Shown: piece by piece, positions 38,509 through 47,144 of the stretch
How positions within the stretch are numbered: the first letter of the stretch is position 1
Layout: every line of letters starts with the position of its first letter
NCBI RefSeq assembly: GCF_900105075.1
Contig: NZ_FNSK01000001.1
Location: 1,563,001 to 1,627,000, forward strand
From: Rhodobacter sp. 24-YEA-8
Lineage (GTDB): Bacteria; Pseudomonadota; Alphaproteobacteria; Rhodobacterales; Rhodobacteraceae
Length of the DNA: 64,000 nucleotides
Reading direction: 5' to 3'
Program-made: the position numbers and the translations under genes
Notes under the pieces: model-generated
Database searches by the model: none
Seen by the model: only the letters and a program-made list of their open reading frames with translations
Told to the model about the DNA's origin: nothing

Positions 38509-38538
38509 TTGACAGTTGAGAATGATTTGCATTTACAT
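38509..38538 (+). promoter_or_regulatory. Promoter and Fur-family (Fur/Mur-like) box of the sit operon
   Basis: TTGACA at 38509-38514 is a consensus -35 box; TTACAT at 38533-38538 is a possible -10 with 18-bp spacing. Between and over them lies GAGAATGATTTGCATTTAC (38518-38536), which matches the E. coli Fur consensus GATAATGATAATCATTATC in 13 of 19 positions and has inverted AATG/CATT cores. The site would let a metal-loaded Fur-family repressor block the operon. Confidence 0.68.
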
Positions 38539-38562
38539 CTAACCATGCCGAGAGGAGAAATA

Positions 38563-39465
38563 ATGCAAGCCTGGCTGAAAACCCCGACCACCGCCCTCGC
38601 CGCCCTTCTTTTGACCACCGGACTGGCCTTCGCCGGAGACAAACTGAAAGTCGTCACCACCTTCACCGTGATCGCCGATATGGCGCAGCATGTGGCGGGG
38701 GATGCCGCCGATGTGGTCTCGGTCACCCGCCCCGGCGCCGAGATCCATGGCTATGAGCCGACCCCGCAGGATCTGGTCCGCGCGATGGATGCCGATCTGA
38801 TCCTGTGGAACGGGCTGAATCTGGAACTCTGGTTCGCGGGTTTTCTGGAAAACCTCGGTGACCTGCCTTCGGCCACGCTGACCGACGGGATTGATCCGAT
38901 TGCGGTCTCATCGGGATCCTATCAGGGCAAAGCCAATCCGCATGCCTGGATGGGTCTGGATAATGCACTGATCTATATCGACAATATCGAAAAGGCCCTC
39001 ACAGAGCACGACCCGGATAATGCCGCGACCTATGCCGCCAATGCTACGGCCTATAAGGCAGAGATGAAGGCCGCGATCGAGCCGCTGCGTGCCCGCATCG
39101 CCGCCAATCCCGAAGACAAACGCTGGCTGGTGACCTGCGAAGGCGCGTTTTCCTACCTCGCCCGCGATTTCGGCATGAAAGAGCTGTATCTCTGGCCTAT
39201 GAATGCCGATCAGATGGGCACGCCGCAGCAGGTCCGCGCGGTGGTGGACGGGGTTAAAGAGCACCATATCCCGGTCGTCTTCTGCGAAAGCACCGTCAAT
39301 ACCGCCCCCGCCGAACAGGTCGCGCGCGAGACCGGCGCCTCTTATGGCGGCGTGCTTTATGTCGACAGTCTTTCCACCGCAGATGGCCCGGTCCCGACCT
39401 ATCTCGACCTGCTGAAAGTCACAGCAGAGACCATCGCCATCGGGCTTGAGAGCAGCCCCAACTGA
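38563..39465 (+). CDS. sitA: Mn/Fe-type ABC transporter periplasmic binding protein SitA
   Basis: A 300-residue cluster 9 metal-binding lipocalin-free receptor (SitA/PsaA/ZnuA superfamily) with a signal peptide ending LAFAGDKL. The four metal ligands can be placed at His62 (EIHGYEP), His127 (NPHAW), Glu193 (TCEGAFSY) and Asp268 (VDSL). Glutamate at the third position is the Mn/Fe type; zinc receptors usually have His there. The ATG at 38563 has GAGGAG 6 bases upstream; an in-frame ATG at 38545 lacks one. It is the first gene of sitABCD and is preceded by a Fur-like box. Confidence 0.9.
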   Translation: MQAWLKTPTTALAALLLTTGLAFAGDKLKVVTTFTVIADMAQHVAGDAADVVSVTRPGAEIHGYEPTPQDLVRAMDADLILWNGLNLELWFAGFLENLGDLPSATLTDGIDPIAVSSGSYQGKANPHAWMGLDNALIYIDNIEKALTEHDPDNAATYAANATAYKAEMKAAIEPLRARIAANPEDKRWLVTCEGAFSYLARDFGMKELYLWPMNADQMGTPQQVRAVVDGVKEHHIPVVFCESTVNTAPAEQVARETGASYGGVLYVDSLSTADGPVPTYLDLLKVTAETIAIGLESSPN

Positions 39466-39486
39466 GACCCATTCTCAAAAACACTT

Positions 39487-39512
39487 CTCTGCCGCGGTTT
39501 CCCGTGGCAGAG
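39487..39512 (+). terminator. Intra-operon hairpin between sitA and sitB
   Basis: Arms CTCTGCCGCGG (39487-39497) and CCGTGGCAGAG (39502-39512) pair over 11 positions with one G-T, around a TTTC loop. The T content downstream is low (TTCCCTTAATTCC). It lies 21 bases after the sitA stop and could reduce readthrough or protect the sitA mRNA 3' end so that more receptor than transporter is made. Confidence 0.55.
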
Positions 39513-39547
39513 TTCCCTTAATTCCAGCTGAGAAAGCCCTTCCTATC

Positions 39548-40444
39548 ATGCCGCAGACCCCAGACCCCCGGACAAAGGCCACAGCAGCCGATGATCCGGG
39601 TGGTGGCATCACCGCGCAGGATGTGACGGTCACCTATCGCAACGGCCATACCGCGCTCAGGAATGCTACTTTCGGGATCCCGCGCGGCACCGTCACCGCG
39701 CTGGTCGGCGTGAACGGTGCCGGGAAATCCACGCTTTTCAAAGCGATCATGGGGTTCGTGCCGGTTGCGAAAGGACAGATCAGCCTGCTTGGCCGTTCGG
39801 TCCGCGAGGCGCTGAAACAGAACCTTGTCGCCTATGTGCCGCAATCCGAAGAGGTCGACTGGTCCTTCCCCGTCCTCGTCGAGGATGTGGTGATGATGGG
39901 CCGCTATGGTCATATGGGGTTCCTGCGCATCCCGTCTGCGGCGGATCGCGCGGCGGTCGACCAGGCGCTTTCGCGGGTGAATATGCTGGATTACCGCCAC
40001 CGCCAGATCGGCGAGCTGTCAGGTGGCCAGAAAAAACGCGTCTTTCTGGCCCGCGCCCTGGCGCAGGATGGCCAGGTGATCCTGCTTGACGAGCCCTTTA
40101 CCGGCGTTGACGTCAAGACCGAGGAACAGATCATCACCCTTCTGCGCGAACTGCGCGATGAAGGCCGCGTGATGCTGGTCTCGACCCATAACCTCGGCTC
40201 GGTGCCGGAATTCTGCGACCGCGTCGTGCTGGTCAGGGGCACGGTACTCGCCTATGGCCTGACGGCCGATACCTTCACCCATGACAATCTCGAAGAGGCA
40301 TTTGGCGGCGTGTTGCGCCGTTTCACCCTTTCGGGCGATCAACTGCATGACGATGACGACCCGCGCCATGTCTCGATCCTGACCGATGATGAACGGCCGC
40401 TGGTGCAATATGGCCATGAGACCCGCACGCGGGAGGGTCGCTGA
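39548..40444 (+). CDS. sitB: Mn/Fe ABC transporter ATP-binding protein SitB
   Basis: A 298-residue ABC ATPase: Walker [10 protein letters not shown] (about residue 57), Q-loop PQSEEVDW, signature LSGGQKKRV, Walker [13 protein letters not shown] and the switch histidine in STHNLG. The [10 protein letters not shown] region is typical of the metal cluster 9 ATPases. It energises the SitCD permease pair. A tail of about 40 acidic residues follows the ABC domain. The next gene begins immediately after the stop. Confidence 0.93.
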   Translation: MPQTPDPRTKATAADDPGGGITAQDVTVTYRNGHTALRNATFGIPRGTVTALVGVNGAGKSTLFKAIMGFVPVAKGQISLLGRSVREALKQNLVAYVPQSEEVDWSFPVLVEDVVMMGRYGHMGFLRIPSAADRAAVDQALSRVNMLDYRHRQIGELSGGQKKRVFLARALAQDGQVILLDEPFTGVDVKTEEQIITLLRELRDEGRVMLVSTHNLGSVPEFCDRVVLVRGTVLAYGLTADTFTHDNLEEAFGGVLRRFTLSGDQLHDDDDPRHVSILTDDERPLVQYGHETRTREGR

Positions 40445-41308
40445 ATGGAGATCCTCTGGGAGCCGTTCACCTATTCCTACATGCTTACTGCGATGTGGGT
40501 CTCGGCGCTTGTCGGCGGGGTATGCGCCTTTCTCTCGGCCTATCTCATGCTGAAAGGCTGGTCTCTGATCGGCGATGCGCTTTCGCATTCGGTCGTGCCC
40601 GGGGTGGCCGGCGCCTATATGCTGGGGCTGCCCTTCGCGCTTGGCGCCTTTCTCTCGGGCGGGCTCGCGGCGCTCGCCATGCTGTTTCTCTCAGACCGGA
40701 GCGGGCTGAAATCAGACGTGGTGATCGGGCTGATCTTCACCGCGTTTTTCGGGCTGGGCCTGTTCATGGTGTCCCTGAACCCGATGGCGGTCTCGATCCA
40801 GACGATCACCATGGGCAATATCCTCGCCATCACGCCCGAAGACACGCTGCAACTGGCGGTGATCGGCTTTGTGACGCTGGCGGTCCTGCTGATGAAATGG
40901 AAAGACCTGATGGTGGTGTTCTTTGACGAAAACCACGCGCGCTCTGTCGGGCTGCATCCGGGGTTTCTGAAAGGCGTTTTCTTCACATTGCTGTCGGCCT
41001 CGGTTGTGGCGGCGATGCAGACGGTCGGCGCATTTCTGGTGATCGCACTTGTCGTGACGCCCGGAGCCACCGCCTGGCTGATCTGTGACCGCTTTGGCCG
41101 GCTGATCGTGCTGTCGGTTGCCATCGGCACCGTGACCAGCTTTGTCGGCGCCTATGTCAGCTATTTCCTCGATGGCGCGACCGGAGGCGTGATCGTCTGC
41201 CTGCAGACCGCGATCTTCCTTCTCGTTTTCATCTTCGCCCCGAAACACGGGCTTCTGGCAACGAAACGCCGCGCTGCCGCTGCCCTGCGCGAGGAGGACG
41301 CGATATGA
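40445..41308 (+). CDS. sitC: Mn/Fe ABC transporter permease SitC
   Basis: A 287-residue ABC-3 family permease with about eight hydrophobic helices. It carries the family markers GGVCAFLSAYLMLKGWSLIGDALSHSVVPGVAGAY near the N-terminus and FLVIALVVTPGATAWL in the middle. It starts directly after the sitB stop and shares 4 bases with sitD. With SitD it should form a heterodimeric pore. Confidence 0.93.
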   Translation: MEILWEPFTYSYMLTAMWVSALVGGVCAFLSAYLMLKGWSLIGDALSHSVVPGVAGAYMLGLPFALGAFLSGGLAALAMLFLSDRSGLKSDVVIGLIFTAFFGLGLFMVSLNPMAVSIQTITMGNILAITPEDTLQLAVIGFVTLAVLLMKWKDLMVVFFDENHARSVGLHPGFLKGVFFTLLSASVVAAMQTVGAFLVIALVVTPGATAWLICDRFGRLIVLSVAIGTVTSFVGAYVSYFLDGATGGVIVCLQTAIFLLVFIFAPKHGLLATKRRAAAALREEDAI

Positions 41309-42141
41309 TCGAGACGTTTCTCTTGCCGTTCCAGTTTCCCTTCATGCAAAAGGCTTTCCTGATTTCCGCTATGATTTCAGTGCCCTGCGCGCTTCTGTCC
41401 TGCTTTCTTGTTCTGAAGGGCTGGGCTCTGATGGGGGATGCGGTCAGCCATGCCGTGCTGCCGGGGATTGTGCTGGCCTATATCTGGGGCTTTCCGCTGA
41501 TCATCGGCGCCTTTGCCGCCGGCATGTTCACCTCGGTCGCGACTGGCTGGCTGTCGGAAAACAGCCGCATCAAGCCTGACACCATCATGGGTGTGGTGTT
41601 TTCCGGCATGTTTGCCGCCGGGATCGTGCTTTACACCTCGATCGAGAGCGACGCGCATCTCGACCATATCCTGTTCGGGAATATGCTGAGGGTCAGTGTC
41701 CAGGATCTCTGGACCGCCGGGCTGATCGCCGGCTTCGTGACGCTGGCGCTGGTGGTAAGCTGGAAAGACCTGATGCTGCAGGCTTTCGATCCGGCTCAGG
41801 CGCGGGCCTCGGGGCTCAGGGTCGGGATGCTGCATTACGGGCTGCTTGCAGTTCTGTCGCTGACCATCGTCGCGACGCTGTCGGCAACCGGGCTGATCCT
41901 GGCGGTGGGCCTTCTGATCGCGCCCGGCGCTATCGCCTTCCTGCTGGTGCGCCGCTTCGGCCAGATGCTGGTCGTGGCCTGCATCGCCTGCTTCACCGCG
42001 ATGATGACCGGGATCTGGGCAAGTTTCTGGCTTGATGCCTCGCCCGCCGCCACCATCATCCTGGTGCTGACCGCGATGTTCCTCGCCGCCTTTTTCCGGC
42101 GCAGCCTGCAAATCCGCGCCCAAAGCCGCGCTGCGATCTGA
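41305..42141 (+). CDS. sitD: Mn/Fe ABC transporter permease SitD
   Basis: A 278-residue ABC-3 family permease, a paralogue of SitC, with CALLSCFLVLKGWALMGDAVSHAVLPGIVLAY and LILAVGLLIAPGAIAFLL. About eight membrane helices. Its ATG overlaps the sitC stop. Two permease genes instead of one is the SitABCD/MntABCD arrangement. The operon ends at the large hairpin at 42162-42194. Confidence 0.93.
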   Translation: MIETFLLPFQFPFMQKAFLISAMISVPCALLSCFLVLKGWALMGDAVSHAVLPGIVLAYIWGFPLIIGAFAAGMFTSVATGWLSENSRIKPDTIMGVVFSGMFAAGIVLYTSIESDAHLDHILFGNMLRVSVQDLWTAGLIAGFVTLALVVSWKDLMLQAFDPAQARASGLRVGMLHYGLLAVLSLTIVATLSATGLILAVGLLIAPGAIAFLLVRRFGQMLVVACIACFTAMMTGIWASFWLDASPAATIILVLTAMFLAAFFRRSLQIRAQSRAAI

Positions 42142-42161
42142 AACCAGCGCCGCAGTGCGAA

Positions 42162-42194
42162 ATGAAAACGGGGGCCACTGGCCCCCGTTTTCAT
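42162..42194. terminator. Bidirectional terminator after sitD
   Basis: A perfect 16-base inverted repeat centred on 42178: 42162-42177 (ATGAAAACGGGGGCCA) and 42179-42194. The A4 and T4 flanks serve both directions, ending sitABCD on the plus strand and the GapR-like gene on the minus strand. Confidence 0.88.
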
Positions 42195-42210
42195 ATTCCG
42201 CATGCGCTGC

Positions 42211-42456
42211 TCAGTTCATCCCGAGCGCGGTCATATAGACTTCGAGGATCGCATCCGCTTCCTGGCGCTCCTCGGCATCCTGCTTGCGCAGGGATACGAT
42301 CTTGCGCAGCGCCTTGGTGTCAAAGCCCCGGCCCTTGGCCTCGGCATAGACCTCTTTCAGCTGCTCGGCGATGTCCTTCTTTTCGGCTTCGTACTGTTCG
42401 ATCCGCTCGATCAGCTGACGCAGCTCATCGGCGGTCACATTGAAGGCGTCGTTCAT
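42211..42456 (-). CDS. GapR-like nucleoid-associated protein (DUF2312)
   Basis: An 81-residue, mostly helical protein: [52 protein letters not shown] matches the DUF2312 family. The Caulobacter member GapR binds overtwisted, AT-rich DNA ahead of replication and transcription. The start at 42456 gives the usual length; the frame is open further upstream without conserved sequence. It ends just before the shared terminator with sitD. Confidence 0.9.
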   Translation of the reverse strand: MNDAFNVTADELRQLIERIEQYEAEKKDIAEQLKEVYAEAKGRGFDTKALRKIVSLRKQDAEERQEADAILEVYMTALGMN

Positions 42457-42601
42457 TCCTGCTCTCCGCTTTATGCTTTGCCCGACAGATACCCTGCCGG
42501 GGCCGCCGATTTCAAGCGCTGCCGCCCGCTCTTGCGACCCCTCTTGCGCGAAAGCCCGCCAGCGTTTAGCCAGCATCCCGCAGCACATGGCGGAGCTTTC
42601 A

Positions 42602-42817
42602 ATGCCCTATCTGATCTGGCCCGGCGCCTTCCTGTCGCTTCTTGGCGTCTTCGGCCTGCTCTGGTGCATCCTGCGCGGGCTGAAAATCCGCCGCTCGGGC
42701 GCCACGGATGAACAGATGCGCAGCGAGCTGCAAAAACTTTTCGCGGTGAATTTCGGCGCGCTTGGCCTTTCGGTGCTGGGCCTCGCAATGGTGATCATGG
42801 GCATTTCGCTCGGCTGA
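42602..42817 (+). CDS. Small two-helix membrane protein (71 aa)
   Basis: A 71-residue protein with two predicted membrane helices ([21 protein letters not shown] and [21 protein letters not shown]) separated by a charged loop ([18 protein letters not shown]). GGAG lies about 8 bases before the ATG at 42602. It diverges from the GapR-like gene and converges with the FadB-like gene. I do not recognise a named family. Confidence 0.68.
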   Translation: MPYLIWPGAFLSLLGVFGLLWCILRGLKIRRSGATDEQMRSELQKLFAVNFGALGLSVLGLAMVIMGISLG

Positions 42818-42854
42818 TCAGTCGCAGGGCCGGCCCGCTGAACGGGGCGCAGAC

Positions 42855-44780
42855 TTATGCCGCCGACCGCCCCTTCGAGACCAGCCGGTCCAGGGACGGA
42901 TGCGGCGTCCAGACCGGATCATCCTCCTGCCAGCGGCGCAGATCGCTGCGCAGCACCATAGCGCCCCGCTCCTCCGCCAGATGCATCGGCCCCCCGCGCC
43001 AGCGCGGGAAGGCATGCCCCTGCACCATCAGAAAATCCACCGCAGCCGGCCCTGATGCCGCACCATCCGCAATCTGCCGGTAGCCTTCATTCGCCAGCGC
43101 CGCCAGCCAGCGCCGGATCACCTCTTCGGCAGCCATACCGCGCATGGCGACCTCAGACCCCGGCTCCGGCAAATCCGGCATCGCCTGGCCAAAGCCTTCC
43201 AGCGCCGTCGCAATCAGCCGGCGCGGCACGCCCATCGCAAGCATCCGCGACAGCGCCGCCTGACCGCTTGCCGCAACGCGGCGCCCGACCTGCGGCAGGG
43301 TGCCGCTGAGCACCGGCTGCAGGCCGAAACTGCGCATCAGCCGCCAGAGCCCGCCCATCGACACCGGCCCCGCCACGCCACCGGTGCTGATCTCGCAGAC
43401 CCGCCCGGACGGCGCGATGGTCAGGCCTGCGCGCCCGCCCCCCCCGCCAATCACCAGATGCAGCATCGCCGGGTATTGCCGGGCCAGGCCATCCGCCACG
43501 GCCCCAGGCCGCGCATGGACCACCAGCCCCGCCTGCGCCAGCGCCCCGGCCGGCTGCCCTGTCTCAAACCGCAGGAAGTCGGCGTCACGCTGCGCCTGGC
43601 TCAGCCGGCCCGAGCGTGTCTCGGCCTCCAGCCGCTCGCGCACCCAGGCAGCGATCCGCTCCAGCGACGCCGCGTCACCACCACCCTCCGGCCCGGCCCA
43701 GATCACCCGGAGGCCCCGGCCAAGCGCCAGCAGCGCCAGCGCCGCCAGCTGCGGGCCAGCCCCGGTCAGCCCAAGGGTCCGGATCTCGGCACCGCCACTG
43801 CCAGCCACGCCCGGTGGCAAAATATGCGCCGCCCGTTCGGCCCGCGCGGCGGCGATCAGCCCCCTGCATTCCCCGGTGGCCAGCAGATCATCGAAGACCA
43901 CCGCCTCCAGCGCAAAACCGTTTTCCGGCGGCAAATAAAGCGCGGCCTCAATGCAGTCGACGATCCGCGCCGGAGCCGGCATCGGATTGCGCGCCAGATC
44001 GCGCCGCGCCCGGGCGATGGTCGCGCCAAATGCCGTGCTGTCGCGGATCCCGTCCTCGCGGGCAATCACCGGCGCCGGGGCGGGCATCCGCGCCGCAAGT
44101 GCAATCGCCGCCGGAACGGGGTCGCCCTCGGTCACATGATCGGCGAGGCCGATGGCCAGCGCCTGATCGGCGTCGAGCGGTGTCGCATTCAAAAGCAGCG
44201 AGATCGCCTCATCCGGCCCGGTCAGCCGCGGCAGACGCTGGCTGCTGCCGGCCATGGGCGAAAGGCCCAGCCCGGCCTCGGGGAACTGGATCCGCGCATC
44301 GATCGCCATGATCCGCGCGTGACAGGCCAGCGCCAGCTCTGCCCCCGGCCCGGTGGCGCGACCGGAAATCGCCGCCACCACCGGCGCGGGATAAAAATCG
44401 ATCTGTCGGCAAATTCCGGCCAGCGAGGGATTGCCCTCGAGGAGCGCAGCGCCGGCCTCGACTAGGGTTGCCGAAGGAAACGCGCCTGCGGCACCGGCAA
44501 TCACCACCGGGCGGGCGCCGCCGGCCCGTGTCTCTCCAGCACTGCATTCGACCGCGAGCGCTGCCGCAAGCGCCGCCCGCACCTCCCGGGTCAGGCCATT
44601 CAGGGGCGGATGGCCGATCTCCAGCAAAAGCACGCGCCCGTCTGGCCCGACAAGGCTTTGCTGAACCGGTGCCGCCGCTGTGCCCGCAACGGCATTGTCC
44701 GGCGCCGCCGTTTCATGCGCGTCAGCTGCATATCTGGCAGAACCGCTGCCCGCAGTCCCACTCCCCTCAACCCGAGTCAT
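42855..44780 (-). CDS. FadB-like multifunctional protein with degraded dehydrogenase module
   Basis: A 641-residue protein. Residues about 50-240 are an enoyl-CoA hydratase (crotonase) domain; the two catalytic glutamates of FadB align to GPGAELALA and FPEAGLGL. The following 3-hydroxyacyl-CoA dehydrogenase part is present but eroded: the Rossmann motif reads GAGPQLAAL instead of GAGxMG, the usual NTS segment is missing, HFFNP is replaced by HLVIG, and this half is shorter than normal. The C-terminal helical domain (MLAMGVPRRLI, YRQIADGAASGPAAVDFLMVQGHAFPRWRGGPM) is recognisable. The start at 44780 has GAAGG upstream; a GTG at 44801 is an alternative. It may be hydratase-only. Confidence 0.8.
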   Translation of the reverse strand: MTRVEGSGTAGSGSARYAADAHETAAPDNAVAGTAAAPVQQSLVGPDGRVLLLEIGHPPLNGLTREVRAALAAALAVECSAGETRAGGARPVVIAGAAGAFPSATLVEAGAALLEGNPSLAGICRQIDFYPAPVVAAISGRATGPGAELALACHARIMAIDARIQFPEAGLGLSPMAGSSQRLPRLTGPDEAISLLLNATPLDADQALAIGLADHVTEGDPVPAAIALAARMPAPAPVIAREDGIRDSTAFGATIARARRDLARNPMPAPARIVDCIEAALYLPPENGFALEAVVFDDLLATGECRGLIAAARAERAAHILPPGVAGSGGAEIRTLGLTGAGPQLAALALLALGRGLRVIWAGPEGGGDAASLERIAAWVRERLEAETRSGRLSQAQRDADFLRFETGQPAGALAQAGLVVHARPGAVADGLARQYPAMLHLVIGGGGGRAGLTIAPSGRVCEISTGGVAGPVSMGGLWRLMRSFGLQPVLSGTLPQVGRRVAASGQAALSRMLAMGVPRRLIATALEGFGQAMPDLPEPGSEVAMRGMAAEEVIRRWLAALANEGYRQIADGAASGPAAVDFLMVQGHAFPRWRGGPMHLAEERGAMVLRSDLRRWQEDDPVWTPHPSLDRLVSKGRSAA

Positions 44781-45073
44781 GCCCCCGCCTTCACCCGTCA
44801 CTCTATGGCGTGCAAGTTAACAGGACATTCCGGTTGCTTGACAAGAGCTTACCCTGATTATCCGGCAAGCTCCTGCAAGCGCGGGCCCTGGCCCGCCGGA
44901 GCTCTGGCCTCCCGGGCTCTTCCACAACCAGGGCCATGGCCGCGTTTTTGCCTCCAGATATTGAGACATCCTGGCAGATCGCGCCCGGACCCCATAGCGG
45001 CTCTGCCGGGGTCAACAAAGGTCTGCCCTCGCGAAAGGCCCACCAGAAACAACCGTTGCCGGGTCGGAGAATG
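44781..45073. other. Intergenic region, 293 bp, with a GTTAAC-centred motif
   Basis: No convincing gene is seen. AAGTTAACAGGACA at 44814-44827, about 35 bp upstream of the FadB-like start, is nearly identical to AAGTTAACGGGACA at 47084-47097 upstream of the FliM-like gene. A GC-rich stretch with small inverted repeats (44880-44910) follows. Confidence 0.5.
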
Positions 45074-45310
45074 TCACACCGGCATATTGTCGAAACTTTG
45101 TTCGATTTCCTCTTCTTCGCGCAGGCGCCGCGCCTCGCGTTGCATCAGACTCTCGCGCCCGCAGCTGTCGGGCAAGGCCGTAAAGCGATGCGCCAGGGCC
45201 TGAAGCTCTGCAAGTGTCGCGTTCAGATCCTGCAAAGCGCCGTCCTGAGCAAGCCTGACTGCCTTCCGCGTCAGATGCTGCAATCGCGAAAATCGGTTGT
45301 AAATTTCCAT
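45074..45310 (-). CDS. Hypothetical 78-aa helical protein
   Basis: A 78-residue, mostly helical protein (MEIYNRFSRLQHLTRKAVRLAQDGALQDLNATLAELQ...) ending in an acidic tract (REEEEIEQSFDNMPV). The start at 45310 is supported by GGAGGAGG about 7 bases upstream; the frame extends further without a ribosome-binding site. It has no signal or membrane segment and I do not recognise it. It diverges from the TIGR01244-family gene. Confidence 0.6.
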   Translation of the reverse strand: MEIYNRFSRLQHLTRKAVRLAQDGALQDLNATLAELQALAHRFTALPDSCGRESLMQREARRLREEEEIEQSFDNMPV

Positions 45311-45488
45311 GGCCGTTCCTCCTCCGGCTGCCGGTACTTCCGGGCTGATCTTGCTCAGATTCTCTTTCCCGACCATGATCCAGATCAGGATCACGCCGCT
45401 TTTCACCTGCTGCTGCGCCCCGCATCGGGGCTTTTCCCCCGCCGCTCTGCGGAGTAGGCTGCGGCAGAATTTCCGAAGGGACGTCAAG

Positions 45489-45926
45489 ATGGATATCCGC
45501 CCGCTCAGTGAAACCTATGCCGTTTCGCCCCAGATCGCCCTTGAGGACCTTGAGGCGATCAGGGATGCCGGCTATCGCGCAGTGATCGACAACCGCCCCG
45601 ATGCCGAGATCCCCGACGAGCTTCATACCGGGGCAATGCGCGCGCAGGCCGAGGCGCTTGGCCTTGCATTTTTTGCCAATCCGGTGATCGGAGGCGCGCT
45701 GACGATGCAGAATGTCACGGCCCAGGCCGAAGCAATTGCCGCAGCGCCGGGCCCGGTCCTCGCCTATTGCGCCAGCGGCAACCGATCCTCGATCGTCTGG
45801 GCCCTGTCCCAGGCTGGCACGCGGCCTGCGGCCGAACTGATCGCCGCTGCCGCGCAACATGGCTATCAGCTGGCCCATCTTGCCCCGCAGATCGAGGCAC
45901 TTGCCGCGCAAAAATCCGCGAGCTGA
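45489..45926 (+). CDS. TIGR01244-family sulphur transferase/phosphatase-like protein (DUF442)
   Basis: A 145-residue protein of the beta-lactamase hydrolase-like (BLH, DUF442) family with a tyrosine-phosphatase/rhodanese-like fold. The reactive site is CASGNRS with Cys94 and Arg99, and DNRPDAEIPDE is the conserved N-terminal loop. In sulphide-oxidising bacteria BLH domains are fused to persulphide dioxygenase and carry sulphurtransferase activity. Here it stands alone. Its exact role is not known. Confidence 0.85.
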   Translation: MDIRPLSETYAVSPQIALEDLEAIRDAGYRAVIDNRPDAEIPDELHTGAMRAQAEALGLAFFANPVIGGALTMQNVTAQAEAIAAAPGPVLAYCASGNRSSIVWALSQAGTRPAAELIAAAAQHGYQLAHLAPQIEALAAQKSAS

Positions 45927-45990
45927 GATACTGGAGCCGGGGGGCTGGTGGGATCGCGCAACCCTTCCGATGCCGCTCCGGGCCAGCCGC

Positions 45991-47025
45991 TCAGGCCGGG
46001 ACACGGATATCAAACCCTTCGCCCAATCCCGTGTCCGGCCCGAAACCGGGATCGGGCGCAGGCCCCTGTTCCATCGGAAAGCCGGCCGGGAAGTCCAAAG
46101 ATCCAACGGCGGTCTCTGATGGCGAATCCCGCCCGACGGCCATGTCAGAGCCACCGGTTTCAACCTCCCTCCCCGGCATCGCAACAGCGCTGATCCGCAG
46201 CGCACGATAGCCATTTTGCTGCCCGAGACGCGCCGCCGCCACCGCCCGCCCGTCAATCCCATGCAGGCTGATCTTCGCGATACTGGCATCGTTCAGTGCC
46301 AGAAACTGCCCCGGCTCCAGCTGCATCACTTCATTGAGCGTCAGCATCCGCCGCCCCAGCACGGCCTGCAATTCGCATTCTGTCTGCCCCAGATCCGCAG
46401 CAAATCCCTCAGACCCCGGCGTATTGGCAGAGGCCTCGGCGACCGGGGCCCCGGTCAGCGGCAAAGCGAGCAATATCTCACCGCTGCGCCTGCCATCCGC
46501 CAGCGAAAGCACGGCACTCATCAGATGATAGGGCTGATCATCGAGCAAAAGCCCGATGCTGCGGGCGTCATCGAGCTGTGATGCAAAACGGAGCCCGGCC
46601 TCCACCCGTCGGTCCGGCAGATCGCGGACCAGGAAGTCGAATCGTGCCAGCGCCCGGTCAAGCACCGGCGAGATCATCGCGGCATCAGTCCGGGTCGGAC
46701 GCCGCGCCCCCGGCGGACCCGCGCCGATACGACCGATCGTCTGCATCTCGATCAGCGAGGCCGTGAGATCAGGCGACAGCGCCGCCACCCCCATCGCGCC
46801 ACCCGGCCCGTCCAGCAGCGCAATCAGCGCGCGTTCAGCCGGCAGCTCCGGCAGTTCCGCCAGATCGCAGGGCCGCGATGTCAGGGTCGTGGTCTCGGCC
46901 GGCAACCCCGCCCCTTCACGCAAAGCCCGCGCCAGCGCCAGCCGCCAGGCCTGATCAACCAGCGCATGGGGCCGGGCCTGTTCCTCATGCGCGGGGCGGA
47001 GTTTGCGGCGCAGGATCTCGCTCAT
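45991..47025 (-). CDS. FliM/FliN-family protein with C-terminal SpoA domain
   Basis: A 344-residue protein. The N-terminal two thirds (LRRKLRPAHEEQARPHALVDQAWRLALARAL, LDRALARFDFLVRDLP) resemble the middle domain of the flagellar switch protein FliM. Residues about 235-305 (LGQTECELQAVLGRRMLTLNEVMQLEPGQFLALNDAS) form a SpoA (surface presentation of antigens) domain. The last ~40 residues are disordered. No other flagellar or type III secretion gene is in the window, so this is an isolated switch-like gene. A GTTAAC motif lies 60-73 bp upstream. Confidence 0.8.
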   Translation of the reverse strand: MSEILRRKLRPAHEEQARPHALVDQAWRLALARALREGAGLPAETTTLTSRPCDLAELPELPAERALIALLDGPGGAMGVAALSPDLTASLIEMQTIGRIGAGPPGARRPTRTDAAMISPVLDRALARFDFLVRDLPDRRVEAGLRFASQLDDARSIGLLLDDQPYHLMSAVLSLADGRRSGEILLALPLTGAPVAEASANTPGSEGFAADLGQTECELQAVLGRRMLTLNEVMQLEPGQFLALNDASIAKISLHGIDGRAVAAARLGQQNGYRALRISAVAMPGREVETGGSDMAVGRDSPSETAVGSLDFPAGFPMEQGPAPDPGFGPDTGLGEGFDIRVPA

Positions 47026-47144
47026 GGCAATGCTTCCCGTTCTGTCCAGGCAGCGCCATTCTGGCCGCGAGAATGTTTGCGCAAAGTTAACGGGACAGAG
47101 AAAATCGTCTAAAATCCGCTGCCAGCGCCGCACTGCCTGGTTTT

